Below are positions 1 to 7,726 of a stretch of DNA of 64,000 nucleotides, one piece after another (position 1 is the stretch's first letter; the number at the start of each line of letters is the position of its first letter). The translations under genes and the position numbers were made by a program. The notes under the pieces were generated by a model that saw only the letters and a program-made list of their open reading frames with translations, was not told the DNA's origin and did not search any database. Where the stretch lies: contig NZ_JADPMV010000002.1 of assembly GCF_018398425.1 (NCBI RefSeq), positions 1,288,501 to 1,352,500 on the forward strand, given 5' to 3'. The stretch is from Pseudomonas lalucatii (GTDB lineage Bacteria > Pseudomonadota > Gammaproteobacteria > Pseudomonadales > Pseudomonadaceae).

Positions 1-382
1 CGATGCCCTCGTTGATCACCACCCGATAGGGGATATCGATGCGGTTCTTCAGCTCGTAGGTGGACAGGCGCAGGATCGACAGCTCGACCGGGTCGATCTC
101 GTCCATCGGCCGATCGAGCAGGGGCGCGAAGGCGCCGTCGATCTCGGTCTTCTGCCGCGCCACGCCGTGCAGGATCTCATGGAAATAGGCGCCGTCGACG
201 GCGCTGAAGTCGTTGTCGACGCGAAACTGCGCTTCGATCTCGTTCAGCGCCTGGCCGGCGATATGCCAGGAGTACAGGGCCTGCATGGCCAGGGTGCGCG
301 CCTCGCGGCGCGCCAGGGTCTTGGCGCTAGGGCCCTTCTTCGCCGCCTGCGGCTTCTGCCCTTGGCTGTCGTGCTGGCTCAC
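1..382 (-). CDS. nusB: Transcription antitermination factor NusB (3' end outside window)
   Basis: Only the first 127 codons are present; the gene continues past the left edge. The visible protein has a basic N-terminal tail followed by a typical NusB start ([17 protein letters not shown]) and the helical RNA-binding fold down to VVINEGI. NusB pairs with NusE (S10) on boxA of rRNA leaders for antitermination. The start is a GTG that overlaps the ribH stop (GTGA), so translation is probably coupled. The ribH-nusB order is usual in gammaproteobacteria. Confidence 0.93.
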   Translation of the reverse strand, partial: MSQHDSQGQKPQAAKKGPSAKTLARREARTLAMQALYSWHIAGQALNEIEAQFRVDNDFSAVDGAYFHEILHGVARQKTEIDGAFAPLLDRPMDEIDPVELSILRLSTYELKNRIDIPYRVVINEGI

Positions 383-855
383 TTGGCCTCCAACTGCGCC
401 AGCAGGCTGACCATTTCCAGGGCGGACAGCGCGGCTTCGGCGCCCTTGTTGCCGGCCTTGGTGCCGGAGCGCTCGATGGCCTGCTCGATGGAGTCCACGG
501 TCAGCACGCCGAAGGCCACCGGCACGCCGAACTCCATGGACACCTGGGCCAGGCCCTTGGTGCACTCGCCGGCGACGTATTCGAAGTGCGGGGTGCCGCC
601 GCGGATCACCGCGCCGAGGGCGATGATGGCGTCGAACTCGCTGCGCTGCGCGACCTTCTGCGCCACCAGAGGAATCTCGAAGGCGCCCGGGGCGCGGATG
701 ATGGTGATGTCGCTTTCGCTCACACCGTGGCGCACCAGGGCATCAACGGCACCGCTTACCAGGCTTTCGACGACGAAGCTGTTGAAGCGGCCGACCACCA
801 GGGCGAAACGGCCCTTGGGGGCGATGAAAGTACCTTCGATGGTCTTCAGGGTCAT
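379..855 (-). CDS. ribH: 6,7-dimethyl-8-ribityllumazine synthase
   Basis: A 158-residue lumazine synthase of normal family length. It condenses 3,4-dihydroxy-2-butanone 4-phosphate with the ribitylamino-uracil made by RibD to give the direct riboflavin precursor. Family motifs seen are PGAFEIP near residue 60, [11 protein letters not shown] with the catalytic histidine near residue 90, and NKGAEAA near residue 135. It lies 51 bp downstream of ribBA and overlaps the nusB start, and is the last biosynthetic gene of the riboswitch-led rib cluster. Cytoplasmic. Confidence 0.97.
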   Translation of the reverse strand: MTLKTIEGTFIAPKGRFALVVGRFNSFVVESLVSGAVDALVRHGVSESDITIIRAPGAFEIPLVAQKVAQRSEFDAIIALGAVIRGGTPHFEYVAGECTKGLAQVSMEFGVPVAFGVLTVDSIEQAIERSGTKAGNKGAEAALSALEMVSLLAQLEAK

Positions 856-906
856 AGCGGATCTCGTCTGGGAAAGAGCCGGGGCGCGAGCCTGCGCCCC
901 ATGGGG

Positions 907-2001
907 TTATTCAGAGGGCAGGTATTCTACAACTTCCAGGTCGAAACCGGATATTGCGTTGAACTTCATCGGCGAACTCATCAGGCGCATCTTGCGCACC
1001 CCCAGATCGCGGAGGATCTGCGAGCCGGCGCCGACGGTGCTGTAGGTGGTCGGATTGGCCGCCTTGTGCTCGTGGCCCTGCTGGCGCTCCAGGTGCGCCA
1101 GCAGGTCCGGCCCGGTCAGCGGGTTGCCCAGCAGCAGCACCACGCCGCTGCCGGCCTTGGCCACCTCGACCATGGCGGCGCGCAGGCTCCAGCGCCCCTC
1201 CTGCTTGACCATGAACAGGTCGCGCAGCGGGTCCATGTTGTGCACCCGCACCAGGGTCGGCTGTTCCGGGCTGATGCTGCCCAGGGTCAGGGCCATGTGC
1301 ACGTCGCCCTCCACCGCATCGCGGTAGGTCACCAGGTTGAACTGGCCCAGCTCGGTGTCCAGCTCCTGCTCGCCGATGCGCTCGACGGTGCGCTCGTGGA
1401 TCAGCCGGTAGTGGATCAGGTCGGCGATGGTGCCGATCTTGATGCCGTGCTCGGCGGCGAACTCCTCCAGCTCGGGCCGGCGGGCCATGGTGCCGTCGTC
1501 GTTCATGATCTCGCAGATCACCCCGCTCGGCTCGAAGCCGCCCATGCGCGCCAGGTCGCAGGCCGCCTCGGTATGCCCGGCACGGGCCAGCACGCCGCCC
1601 GGCTGGGCCATCAGCGGGAAGATATGGCCGGGGCTGACGATGTCGTCGGCCTTGGCGCTCTTCGCCGCCGCGGCCTGCACGGTGCGCGCGCGGTCGGCGG
1701 CGGAGATGCCGGTGGTGACGCCCTCGGCGGCCTCGATGGAGACGGTGAACTTGGTGCCGAAACCGGAGCCGTTGCGCGGCGCCATCAACGGCAGGCTGAG
1801 CCGCTCGCAGCGCTCGCGGGTCATCGGCATGCAGATCAGGCCGCGGGCGAAGCGCGCCATGAAGTTGATGTGCTCGGCGGTGACCGCCTCCGAGGCGATG
1901 ATCAGGTCGCCCTCGTTCTCGCGGTCCTCGTCATCCATGAGGATGACCATCTTGCCGGCGCGGATGTCTTCGATCAGTTCTTCGATGCTGTTGAGTGCCA
2001 T
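907..2001 (-). CDS. ribBA: 3,4-dihydroxy-2-butanone 4-phosphate synthase with degenerate GTP cyclohydrolase II domain (RibBA type)
   Basis: 364 residues. Residues 1 to about 205 form a RibB domain with the acidic loop DDEDRENEGDL near residue 23 and the substrate motif GHTEAACDLARMGG, so ribulose 5-phosphate to dihydroxybutanone phosphate activity is expected. Residues from about 210 onward align with RibA by layout, but the zinc cysteine cluster (CxxCDCG type) is absent: the region reads RVHNMDPLRDLFMV and then serine/arginine-rich sequence. The C-terminal half is therefore unlikely to be an active GTP cyclohydrolase II; a separate ribA is expected elsewhere. It is 12 bp downstream of ribE. 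Confidence 0.94.
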   Translation of the reverse strand: MALNSIEELIEDIRAGKMVILMDDEDRENEGDLIIASEAVTAEHINFMARFARGLICMPMTRERCERLSLPLMAPRNGSGFGTKFTVSIEAAEGVTTGISAADRARTVQAAAAKSAKADDIVSPGHIFPLMAQPGGVLARAGHTEAACDLARMGGFEPSGVICEIMNDDGTMARRPELEEFAAEHGIKIGTIADLIHYRLIHERTVERIGEQELDTELGQFNLVTYRDAVEGDVHMALTLGSISPEQPTLVRVHNMDPLRDLFMVKQEGRWSLRAAMVEVAKAGSGVVLLLGNPLTGPDLLAHLERQQGHEHKAANPTTYSTVGAGSQILRDLGVRKMRLMSSPMKFNAISGFDLEVVEYLPSE

Positions 2002-2013
2002 GCTGGCGATTCC

Positions 2014-2676
2014 TTAATTCTTCAGGTAGCCGTGTTCGGCCAGAAAGCTTTCGGTCAGGCCGGCGGCCTTGGGCTCGGCGGCCTTGTCGCCGAGCAGCAG
2101 GCGCTCCAGGTAACGCGCCAGCAGGTCCACCTCGAGGTTGACCTGACGCCCCGGACGGTAGTCGACCATGATGGTCTCGGCCAGGGTGTGCGGCACTATG
2201 GTCAGCTCGAACTCGGCGCCGCTGACCGCGTTGACCGTGAGACTGGTGCCGTCGACGGTGATCGAGCCCTTGTGGGCGATGTACCTGGCCAGCTCGCGCG
2301 GCGCGCGGATCCTGAATTGCACGGCACGGGCATTGTCCTCCCGCGACAGCACCTCGCCGACGCCGTCGACATGGCCGCTGACCAGATGGCCACCGAGGCG
2401 GCTGCTCGGGGTCAGGGCCTTCTCCAGGTTGACCCGGCTGCCGGGCTTGAGGTCGATGAAGGCGGTGCGTGCCAGGGTCTCGCGGCTGACGTCGGCCCAG
2501 AAGCCGTCGCCGGGCAGCTCCACCGCGGTCAGGCACACGCCGTTGACCGCGATGCTGTCGCCGAGTTTGACGTCGGCCAGGTCGAGCTTGCCGGTCTCGA
2601 CGTAGACGCGCACGTCGCCGCCCTTGGGGCTCAGCGCCCGGATGCTGCCGATAGCTTCGATTATGCCGGTGAACAT
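2014..2676 (-). CDS. ribE: Riboflavin synthase alpha subunit
   Basis: 220 residues with the classic N-terminus MFTGIIEAIG and the two-fold repeat of the lumazine-binding barrel; the second barrel begins near residue 97 with VSGHVDGVG. It dismutates two 6,7-dimethyl-8-ribityllumazine molecules to riboflavin and the pyrimidine precursor. It is the first full-length gene behind the FMN riboswitch. Its ATG lies inside the end of a 31-codon upstream ORF (stop 15 bp into ribE), so initiation may depend on translation of that ORF. Also called ribC in some pseudomonad annotations. Confidence 0.96.
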   Translation of the reverse strand: MFTGIIEAIGSIRALSPKGGDVRVYVETGKLDLADVKLGDSIAVNGVCLTAVELPGDGFWADVSRETLARTAFIDLKPGSRVNLEKALTPSSRLGGHLVSGHVDGVGEVLSREDNARAVQFRIRAPRELARYIAHKGSITVDGTSLTVNAVSGAEFELTIVPHTLAETIMVDYRPGRQVNLEVDLLARYLERLLLGDKAAEPKAAGLTESFLAEHGYLKN

Positions 2677-2756
2677 TGCGCCTCCACGGACCCGGAAACG
2701 ACGCGAGGCGAGTGGAACGCGCCGCGCACCGGAACCGAGTAATAAGTCTGTGACAT
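2661..2756 (-). CDS. Putative 31-aa leader peptide between FMN riboswitch and ribE
   Basis: ATG at 2756 is preceded by AGGAG (2770-2766) at good spacing and encodes MSQTYYSVPVRGAFHSPRVV followed by 11 more residues, ending at a TAA inside ribE. The frame differs from ribE and overlaps its first five codons. I do not recognise the peptide. Its Shine-Dalgarno is partly buried in a 7-bp stem (2768-2774 with 2780-2786), suggesting it is the element controlled by the riboswitch, with ribE translationally coupled. That is inference; conservation in other pseudomonads is the test. Confidence 0.45.
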   Translation of the reverse strand: MSQTYYSVPVRGAFHSPRVVSGSVEAQCSPA

Positions 2757-2798
2757 CTGGACGAACTCCTGTTTATCAAAAACAGGGCGTGACTGATC

Positions 2799-2835
2799 GA
2801 AAGGGATCTTGCAGGCGCCGCTACGGCGCCCTTTC
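2799..2835 (-). promoter_or_regulatory. Expression-platform hairpins below the FMN aptamer
   Basis: Two competing pairings are visible: a 7-bp GC stem GGCGCCG/CGGCGCC (2814-2820 with 2824-2830, loop of three), and GAAAGGG (2799-2805) with CCCTTTC (2829-2835), which reuses the last two bases of the first stem. No U-tract follows on the minus strand, so a Rho-independent terminator is not supported. Alternative pairing of this kind is what a riboswitch expression platform needs, but the switch mechanism is inferred. Confidence 0.5.
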
Positions 2836-2854
2836 AGACAATCCCGCTCTCTCT

Positions 2855-3004
2855 TTATCCGGACTGTGACCGTCGGCCCCGGAATCGCACCGGGTCTGCT
2901 GACCTCGCCGACGCCCCGCAGCAGGACCCTCGGCAAGCGCTCGCGGGCTAGGCGCCTTGCGCGCCATTACCGCCGGTGGGGAATCGCACCCCGCCCTGAG
3001 AACG
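2855..3004 (-). promoter_or_regulatory. FMN riboswitch (RFN element)
   Basis: On the minus strand the order of conserved RFN blocks is complete: GGCGGGGTGCGATTCCCCAC and CGGCGGTAA, then AGCCCGCGAGCG, GGTCAGCAGACCCGGTG, GATTCCGGGGCCGACGGT and CAGTCCGGAT. This is the FMN-binding aptamer that shuts down riboflavin genes when FMN is abundant. It sits between ribD and ribE, so it should control ribE-ribBA-ribH but not ribD. Downstream it is followed by a GC hairpin, a stem over a Shine-Dalgarno and the short leader ORF rather than by a clear hairpin/U-tract terminator, which favours translational control. Confidence 0.93.
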
Positions 3005-3093
3005 TTGCGGCCACCAGGTGGCCGAGACGCGTTGTACCACAATTGACCGCGACCTGCATGGGCGCACGCGCCTGCGTGCCGGCGACTGGCCGA

Positions 3094-4212
3094 TCAGCCC
3101 TGGCCCTTGGGCACGGCGATGATCTGCCAGTCCTCGCCCACCGCGCGGATGTCGAGGATCCTGAGCTCCGGCGCCTCGGCCATGCGCGTCAGCGGCAGCT
3201 CGAGCAGCGGCCGGGCGCTGGAGCCGAGCAGCTTGGGCGCGACGAACAGCCGGTACTCGTCGACCAGGCCCTGGCGGGCGAAGGCCCCGGCCAGGCGCGG
3301 CCCGGCCTCGACCAGCACCTCGTTGGCGCCGCGGGCGGCCAGTGCGAGCAGCAGCCGCCGCAGGTCGACATGGCCGTTGCTGCCCGGCACGGCCAGCAGC
3401 TCGTGGCCTTCCTCGAGGAACCGCTCGCGCGCCGCGGCGGCCGCGCAGGTGGCCACCAGCGCCGGCCCGGCCTGGAAGAAGGGCACGTCCAGCGGCACCC
3501 GCAGGCGTCCATCGACCAGCACCCGCAGCGGCGGACGGGCGGCGGCCAGGGCGCTCAGCTCGGCGCCCAGGCCCAGTTCGTCGGGGCGCACGGTCATCCG
3601 CGCGCCGTCGGCCAGCACCGTATCGGCGCCGCTCAGCACCACGCTGGAGCGGGCGCGCAGGCGCTGCACCGCGGCCCGCGCCGCCGGCCCGGTGATCCAC
3701 TGGCTCTCGCCGCTGGCCATGGCGGTGCGGCCGTCCAGGCTCATGGCCAGTTTGACCCGCACCAGCGGCAGGCCCTGCTCCATGCGCTTGATGAAACCGC
3801 CGTTGAGAACCCGCGCATCGCCTTCGAGCACGCCGCAGAGCACCTCGATGCCGGCCTGCTGCAGACGCGCCAGGCCATTGCCGGCCACCTGGGGGTTGGG
3901 GTCCTGCATGGCCGCGACCACTCGCGCCACGCCGGCGGCCACCAGGGCATCGGCACAGGGCGGCGTACGCCCATGATGGCTGCAGGGCTCCAGGGTGACA
4001 TAAGCGGTGGCGCCGCGGGCCCGCTCGCCGGCCTGGCGCAGCGCGTGCACCTCGGCATGGGGCTCGCCGGCCCGGGCATGCCAGCCTTCGCCGACGATGC
4101 GCCCGGCGGCGACTATGACGCAGCCGACGCGCGGATTGGGATGGGTGGAGTAGAGGCCCTTGCGGGCCAGCTCGAGGGCGCGGGCCATGAAGCCCTGATC
4201 GGAGTTCAGCAT
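3094..4212 (-). CDS. ribD: Bifunctional pyrimidine deaminase/reductase RibD
   Basis: 372 residues. The N-terminal half is a zinc cytidine-deaminase fold with NPRVGCVIV, HAEVHAL (zinc His and catalytic Glu) and PCSHHGRTPPC (zinc cysteines). The C-terminal half, from about residue 150 (VKLAMSLDGRTA), is the NADPH-dependent reductase. Together they carry out the second and third steps of riboflavin synthesis after GTP cyclohydrolase II. I chose the ATG at 4212, which overlaps the nrdR stop (TGATG), implying coupling to nrdR. The riboswitch lies downstream of this gene, so ribD is probably not under it. Confidence 0.96.
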   Translation of the reverse strand: MLNSDQGFMARALELARKGLYSTHPNPRVGCVIVAAGRIVGEGWHARAGEPHAEVHALRQAGERARGATAYVTLEPCSHHGRTPPCADALVAAGVARVVAAMQDPNPQVAGNGLARLQQAGIEVLCGVLEGDARVLNGGFIKRMEQGLPLVRVKLAMSLDGRTAMASGESQWITGPAARAAVQRLRARSSVVLSGADTVLADGARMTVRPDELGLGAELSALAAARPPLRVLVDGRLRVPLDVPFFQAGPALVATCAAAAARERFLEEGHELLAVPGSNGHVDLRRLLLALAARGANEVLVEAGPRLAGAFARQGLVDEYRLFVAPKLLGSSARPLLELPLTRMAEAPELRILDIRAVGEDWQIIAVPKGQG

Positions 4213-4676
4213 CAGCCTTGCGACGGCTCGCGGGACAGCCGGTCGATCTCCTCGCGGAATTCGTTGAGGTCCTGGAAGCGCCGGTACACCGAGGCGAAAC
4301 GGATGTAGGCGACCTCGTCGAGCTTCTGCAGCTCGCCCATCACCAGTTCGCCGAGCACCAGCGACTTGATCTCGCGCTCGCCGGTGGCGCGCAGCTTGTG
4401 CTTGATGTGGGCGATGGCGCCCTCCAGGCGCTCGATGCTCACCGGGCGCTTCTCCAGGGCGCGCTGCATGCCGGCACGCAGTTTTTCCTCGTCGAAGGGC
4501 TGGCGGCTGCCGTCCTGCTTGATCAGCCGCGGCATCACCAGCTCGGCGGTCTCGAAGGTGGTGAAGCGCTCCTCGCAGGCCAGGCATTCACGCCGGCGGC
4601 GCACCTGTTCGCCCTCGGCGACCAGGCGCGAGTCGATGACCTTGGTGTCGTGGGCACCGCAGAACGGACAGTGCAT
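4212..4676 (-). CDS. nrdR: Transcriptional repressor NrdR
   Basis: 154 residues, normal family length. An N-terminal zinc ribbon is formed by CPFC (residues 3-6) and CLAC (about 31-34), followed by an ATP-cone starting near residue 49 ([19 protein letters not shown]). NrdR senses ATP/dATP and represses ribonucleotide reductase operons by binding tandem NrdR boxes. It starts at the ATG of MHCPFCG, the invariant family N-terminus. It is the first gene of nrdR-ribD. Confidence 0.97.
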   Translation of the reverse strand: MHCPFCGAHDTKVIDSRLVAEGEQVRRRRECLACEERFTTFETAELVMPRLIKQDGSRQPFDEEKLRAGMQRALEKRPVSIERLEGAIAHIKHKLRATGEREIKSLVLGELVMGELQKLDEVAYIRFASVYRRFQDLNEFREEIDRLSREPSQG

Positions 4677-4806
4677 AGCGGGCAGTCGCCTTGAACGGGA
4701 AGGCGCCATGGTAGCGCATCCCGCAGGCAAGACAAGCCGCGCGCTTTGCGGTATACAGGCGCGCCTGCGACTAAGCTTCCTGACACCCATACCGACGGAC
4801 CCGCCC

Positions 4807-5212
4807 ATGCCTCCGAGCCCCCTCGCCGCCCTGGCCCTGGTCCTGCTGCTGGCGGCCTGCGCCGGCTCGGCCTGGGGCGGCGCCTGCCGAGACGCTGCCC
4901 GCGCACCTGCGCGAACTCAGCGGCCAGCTGCTCGGCGTGCCCAATGGCGCCGAGGTCGAGCTGGCCCTGCTGACCCTGGACCAGCGCGGCCTGCCCCAGG
5001 GCCTGCTGGGCAATATCCAGCTGAGCGGCAACGGCGATGCCCTGCCCTTTCGCCTGACCTTCAACCCGCAGTCCTTCAGCCGCGCCCTGCGCGTCGAACT
5101 GCGCGGCCGCGCCCATCGCTCCGGTCACCTGATCCTGCGCCTGCCGCCCGTGCCCATTCGCCATGCCGACAGCCAGGAGGTCGGCACCTTGCGCCTGGTA
5201 CCCGCGCCATGA
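4807..5212 (+). pseudogene. YbaY/YscW-like lipoprotein, apparently frameshifted
   Basis: The N-terminus [20 protein letters not shown] is a signal sequence with a lipobox-like LAAC. The rest of the protein ([20 protein letters not shown], then a beta-rich region with LPFRLTFNPQSFSRALRVEL and GHLILRLPP) is in the next frame. Removing one G from the run at 4874-4877 joins both parts into [15 protein letters not shown], a natural secreted-protein junction of about 134 residues. The mature part resembles the YbaY/YscW small lipoprotein fold. The homopolymer position makes a sequencing error as likely as a real mutation. The stop overlaps the next gene (ATGA). Confidence 0.65.
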
Positions 5213-5865
5213 CCCCGCCACACGAGCTGCAGGGCGCGCTGGGCGAGCTGCTCGGCGACGCCCGCCTCGACGCCACCGCGCTGCCCGGCACCGACCTGCG
5301 CCTGTGGCTGATCGATGCGGCCAACATGGACCGCGCCTTCAGCCCCGCGGAGACCCGGCGCATCCTCGAGGAGCCGCCCTACTGGAGCTTCTGCTGGGCC
5401 AGCGGCCTGGTCCTGGCACGCTGGCTGGCCGCGCATCCGCACTGGGTGCGCGACAAGCGCGTGCTGGATTTCGGCGCCGGCTCCGGGGTGGCGGCGATCG
5501 CCGCGGCCAAAACCGGCGCCCGCGAGGTGGTGGCCTGCGACCTAGACCCGCTGGCCCTCGCCGCCTGCCGGGCCAACGCCGAGCTGAACGGCGTCGAACT
5601 GGGCTACTCGGCGGACTTCTTCGCCGAGGCCGACCGTTTCGACCTGATCCTGGTCGCCGACGTGCTCTACGACCGCGCCAACCTGCCGCTGCTCGACCAG
5701 TTCCTCGGCCGCGGCCGCCAGGCCCTGGTGGCCGATTCGCGGGTGCGCGACTTCCAGCATCCGCTGTATCGCCGCCTCGCCGTCCTGGAGGCCTGCACCT
5801 GGCCGGATCTGGCCGAGCCGGCGGAGTTTCGCCACGTCAGCCTGTATCACGCGCGCCGCGATTGA
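5209..5865 (+). CDS. Class I SAM-dependent methyltransferase (ETFB/PrmA-like)
   Basis: 218 residues. Motif I is VLDFGAGSGVAAIAAAKTGA (about residues 85-104), followed by the acidic strand end VVACDLDPLAL and a motif DLILVADVLYD in the place where protein lysine methyltransferases of the METTL20/ETFB group carry their signature. The N-terminal EEPPYWSFCWASGLVLARWL also fits that group. It probably methylates a protein lysine; the target is unknown. Start ATG overlaps the preceding stop by four bases, so it is probably cotranscribed with the lipoprotein gene. Confidence 0.8.
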   Translation: MTPPHELQGALGELLGDARLDATALPGTDLRLWLIDAANMDRAFSPAETRRILEEPPYWSFCWASGLVLARWLAAHPHWVRDKRVLDFGAGSGVAAIAAAKTGAREVVACDLDPLALAACRANAELNGVELGYSADFFAEADRFDLILVADVLYDRANLPLLDQFLGRGRQALVADSRVRDFQHPLYRRLAVLEACTWPDLAEPAEFRHVSLYHARRD

Positions 5866-5942
5866 GGCCCGCGCCCTTGTATCCACGCCCCCGCGGCCGC
5901 ATCTATAGTCCTACCCACCCTGCCCCCTGCCCGAGACCGACC

Positions 5943-6815
5943 ATGAGCGACACCCCCTATATCTTCGACGTATCCGGCGCCGCCAACTTCGAACAGCTGG
6001 TGATCCAGAACTCCTTTCACAAGCCGGTACTGGTGGACTTCTGGGCCGAGTGGTGCGCACCGTGCAAGGCACTGATGCCGCTGCTGGCGCAGATCGCCGA
6101 GAGCTACCAGGGCGAACTGCTGCTGGCCAAGGTGGACTGCGACGCCGAGCAGGACATCGTCGCCCGCTTCGGCATCCGCAGCCTGCCCACCGTGGTGCTG
6201 TTCAAGGACGGCCAGCCGGTCGACGGCTTCGCCGGCGCCCAGCCGGAGTCGGCGATCCGCGACATGCTCCAGCCCCATGTTGCCGAGCCGCCGCCCCCCC
6301 AGGCCGACCTGCTGCAAGATGCCCAGGCGCTGTTCGCCGACGGCCGCATCGGCGAGGCGGAGGCCCGGCTCCAGCAGTTGCTCGGCGAGGACAATGAAAA
6401 CGCCGCCGCGCTGATCCTCTATGCCCGCTGCCTGGCCGAACGCGGCGAGCTGGGCGAGGCCGAGACCGTGCTCGACGCGGTCAAGGGCGACGCGCACAAG
6501 CAGGCCCTGGCCGGCGCCCGCGCGCAGCTGACCTTCCTGCGCCAGGCCGCCGACCTGCCGGAGGTCGCCAGCCTGAAGAGCCGCCTGGCGCAGAACGGCG
6601 AAGACGACGAGGCGGCCTACCAGCTGGCCATCCAGCAGCTGGCCCGCCAGCAGTACGAGGCGGCGCTGGACGCCCTGCTCAAGCTGTTCGTGCGCAACCG
6701 CGGCTACGCCGACGGCGTGGCGCACAAGAGCCTGCTGCAGGTATTCGATCTGCTGGGTAACGACCACCCGCTGGTGACCGCCTACCGGCGCAAGCTGTAC
6801 CAGGCGATCTACTGA
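5943..6815 (+). CDS. cnoX: CnoX/YbbN-type thioredoxin-fold co-chaperone
   Basis: 290 residues. Residues 1 to about 110 form a thioredoxin domain with WCAPCK active site and the cis-proline region RSLPTVVLFKDG; from about 125 to the end are TPR-like helical repeats. E. coli CnoX works as a holdase that hands oxidised substrates to GroEL and DnaK. Here both active-site cysteines are present, unlike E. coli CnoX which lacks one, so real thiol-disulfide activity is possible, as in the Caulobacter type. The following gene starts one base after this stop. Confidence 0.9.
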   Translation: MSDTPYIFDVSGAANFEQLVIQNSFHKPVLVDFWAEWCAPCKALMPLLAQIAESYQGELLLAKVDCDAEQDIVARFGIRSLPTVVLFKDGQPVDGFAGAQPESAIRDMLQPHVAEPPPPQADLLQDAQALFADGRIGEAEARLQQLLGEDNENAAALILYARCLAERGELGEAETVLDAVKGDAHKQALAGARAQLTFLRQAADLPEVASLKSRLAQNGEDDEAAYQLAIQQLARQQYEAALDALLKLFVRNRGYADGVAHKSLLQVFDLLGNDHPLVTAYRRKLYQAIY

Positions 6816-6816
6816 G

Positions 6817-7254
6817 GTGGCGCCGGCCTTTCAGCTGCTCCTGCGGGTGCGCTACGGCGAGTGCGACGCCCAGCAGGTGGTGTTCAACGCCCGCTATGCC
6901 GACTACGTCGACCTGGCCGTCACGGAGTTCTTCCGCGCCCTGCTCGGCGGCTACAAGGCGCTGCTGGAGCGCGGCCTGGACACCCAGGTGGTGCGCCAGT
7001 GCATCGACTGGAGCGCTCCGGCGCGCTTCGACGACGTACTCGAGCTGCGCGTGCAGACCCTGAGGGTCGGCAACAGCTCCTACAGCCTGCAGGTGGACAT
7101 GCTGCACCACGAGGATCAGCGCCCGCTGGCACGGGCCGAAGTCACCTACGTCATGGTCGACAGCCGGGAGTTTCGCAAGGTTGGGGTCCCCGACGACTTG
7201 CGCGCCCTGCTGCTGCGCGGGGCCCCGGGCGTACGCATCGACCAGGCCGGCTAG
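6817..7254 (+). CDS. Acyl-CoA thioesterase, 4HBT (YbgC-like) family
   Basis: 145 residues, single hot-dog domain. The N-terminal motif VRYGECDAQQVVFNARYADYVD matches the 4-hydroxybenzoyl-CoA thioesterase family, with the catalytic aspartate in ECD. The substrate is probably a short or aromatic acyl-CoA; it cannot be told from sequence. The start is GTG one base after the cnoX stop, so the two are likely coupled. The TAG stop shares the palindrome CTAG with the stop of the convergent gene. Confidence 0.87.
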   Translation: MAPAFQLLLRVRYGECDAQQVVFNARYADYVDLAVTEFFRALLGGYKALLERGLDTQVVRQCIDWSAPARFDDVLELRVQTLRVGNSSYSLQVDMLHHEDQRPLARAEVTYVMVDSREFRKVGVPDDLRALLLRGAPGVRIDQAG

Positions 7255-7601
7255 GCGCCCAGCCAGCGATAGACCGGCGCGTCGACACCGGCCTCCACGC
7301 TCACCTGCGAACAATGGCGCAGGCGCACCAGCAGGCGCTTGCCGGCGGCCTCGCCGCCGGCAAGGGTGGCCAGCTCGCCCAGCAGCTGCGGCCCCTCCAC
7401 CTGCCCGGCGTCGCGCACCAGCTGCAGGGCGGTCTGCCACAAGGCGTCGCTGGCCCCGGCAGCCGGTGCCGGCGCTGGCGCGGCAGCCGGCTCGGCGAGC
7501 GCCGCAGGCAGCCGCTCGGCCAGCTGCGCCCAATCCTCGGCATCCAGTTCCAGGCTCAGGTCCACCGGCCAGTCGCCGATCCGTCCGCGTATACGCACCA
7601 T
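7251..7601 (-). CDS. Conserved-type hypothetical protein, 116 aa
   Basis: I do not recognise a named family. The N-terminal part (MVRIRGRIGDWPVDLSLELD) is beta-rich and acidic, a middle Ala/Pro-rich linker (about residues 35-55) follows, and a C-terminal helical part ends in VYRWLGA. I chose the ATG at 7601 because GGGAGGG lies about 9 bp ahead; two earlier in-frame ATGs (7631, 7658) have no better site. It is convergent with the thioesterase gene with a four-base overlap of stop codons. No membrane segment or signal peptide. Confidence 0.6.
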   Translation of the reverse strand: MVRIRGRIGDWPVDLSLELDAEDWAQLAERLPAALAEPAAAPAPAPAAGASDALWQTALQLVRDAGQVEGPQLLGELATLAGGEAAGKRLLVRLRHCSQVSVEAGVDAPVYRWLGA

Positions 7602-7684
7602 TCGCCCATCCCTCCCAATCGATGCGGCCATGCTCCCATGACGGCCGCCGATGGCCAAGGGGCTGGCCAGCCCAGGGTGCAGTT

Positions 7685-7707
7685 GTTATAACATAACCAT
7701 CTATACT
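7685..7707 (+). promoter_or_regulatory. Zur-box-like operator overlapping the promoter of the zinc operon
   Basis: GTTATAACATAAC at 7685-7697 is a perfect dyad (GTTAT-N3-ATAAC) of the kind bound by the zinc repressor Zur. It ends five bases before a TATACT -10 element (7702-7707), so a bound repressor would block RNA polymerase. The next gene encodes a His-rich periplasmic protein. The equivalent P. aeruginosa operon (PA4063-4066) is known to be zinc-repressed, which supports the call. Confidence 0.72.
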
Positions 7708-7726
7708 TCCAGGATCGGAGACCTCC

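Noticed and set aside
7602..7658. Longer N-terminus for the hypothetical gene at 7251-7601
   Set aside because: The earlier ATGs have no ribosome site, whereas GGGAGGG precedes the ATG at 7601.
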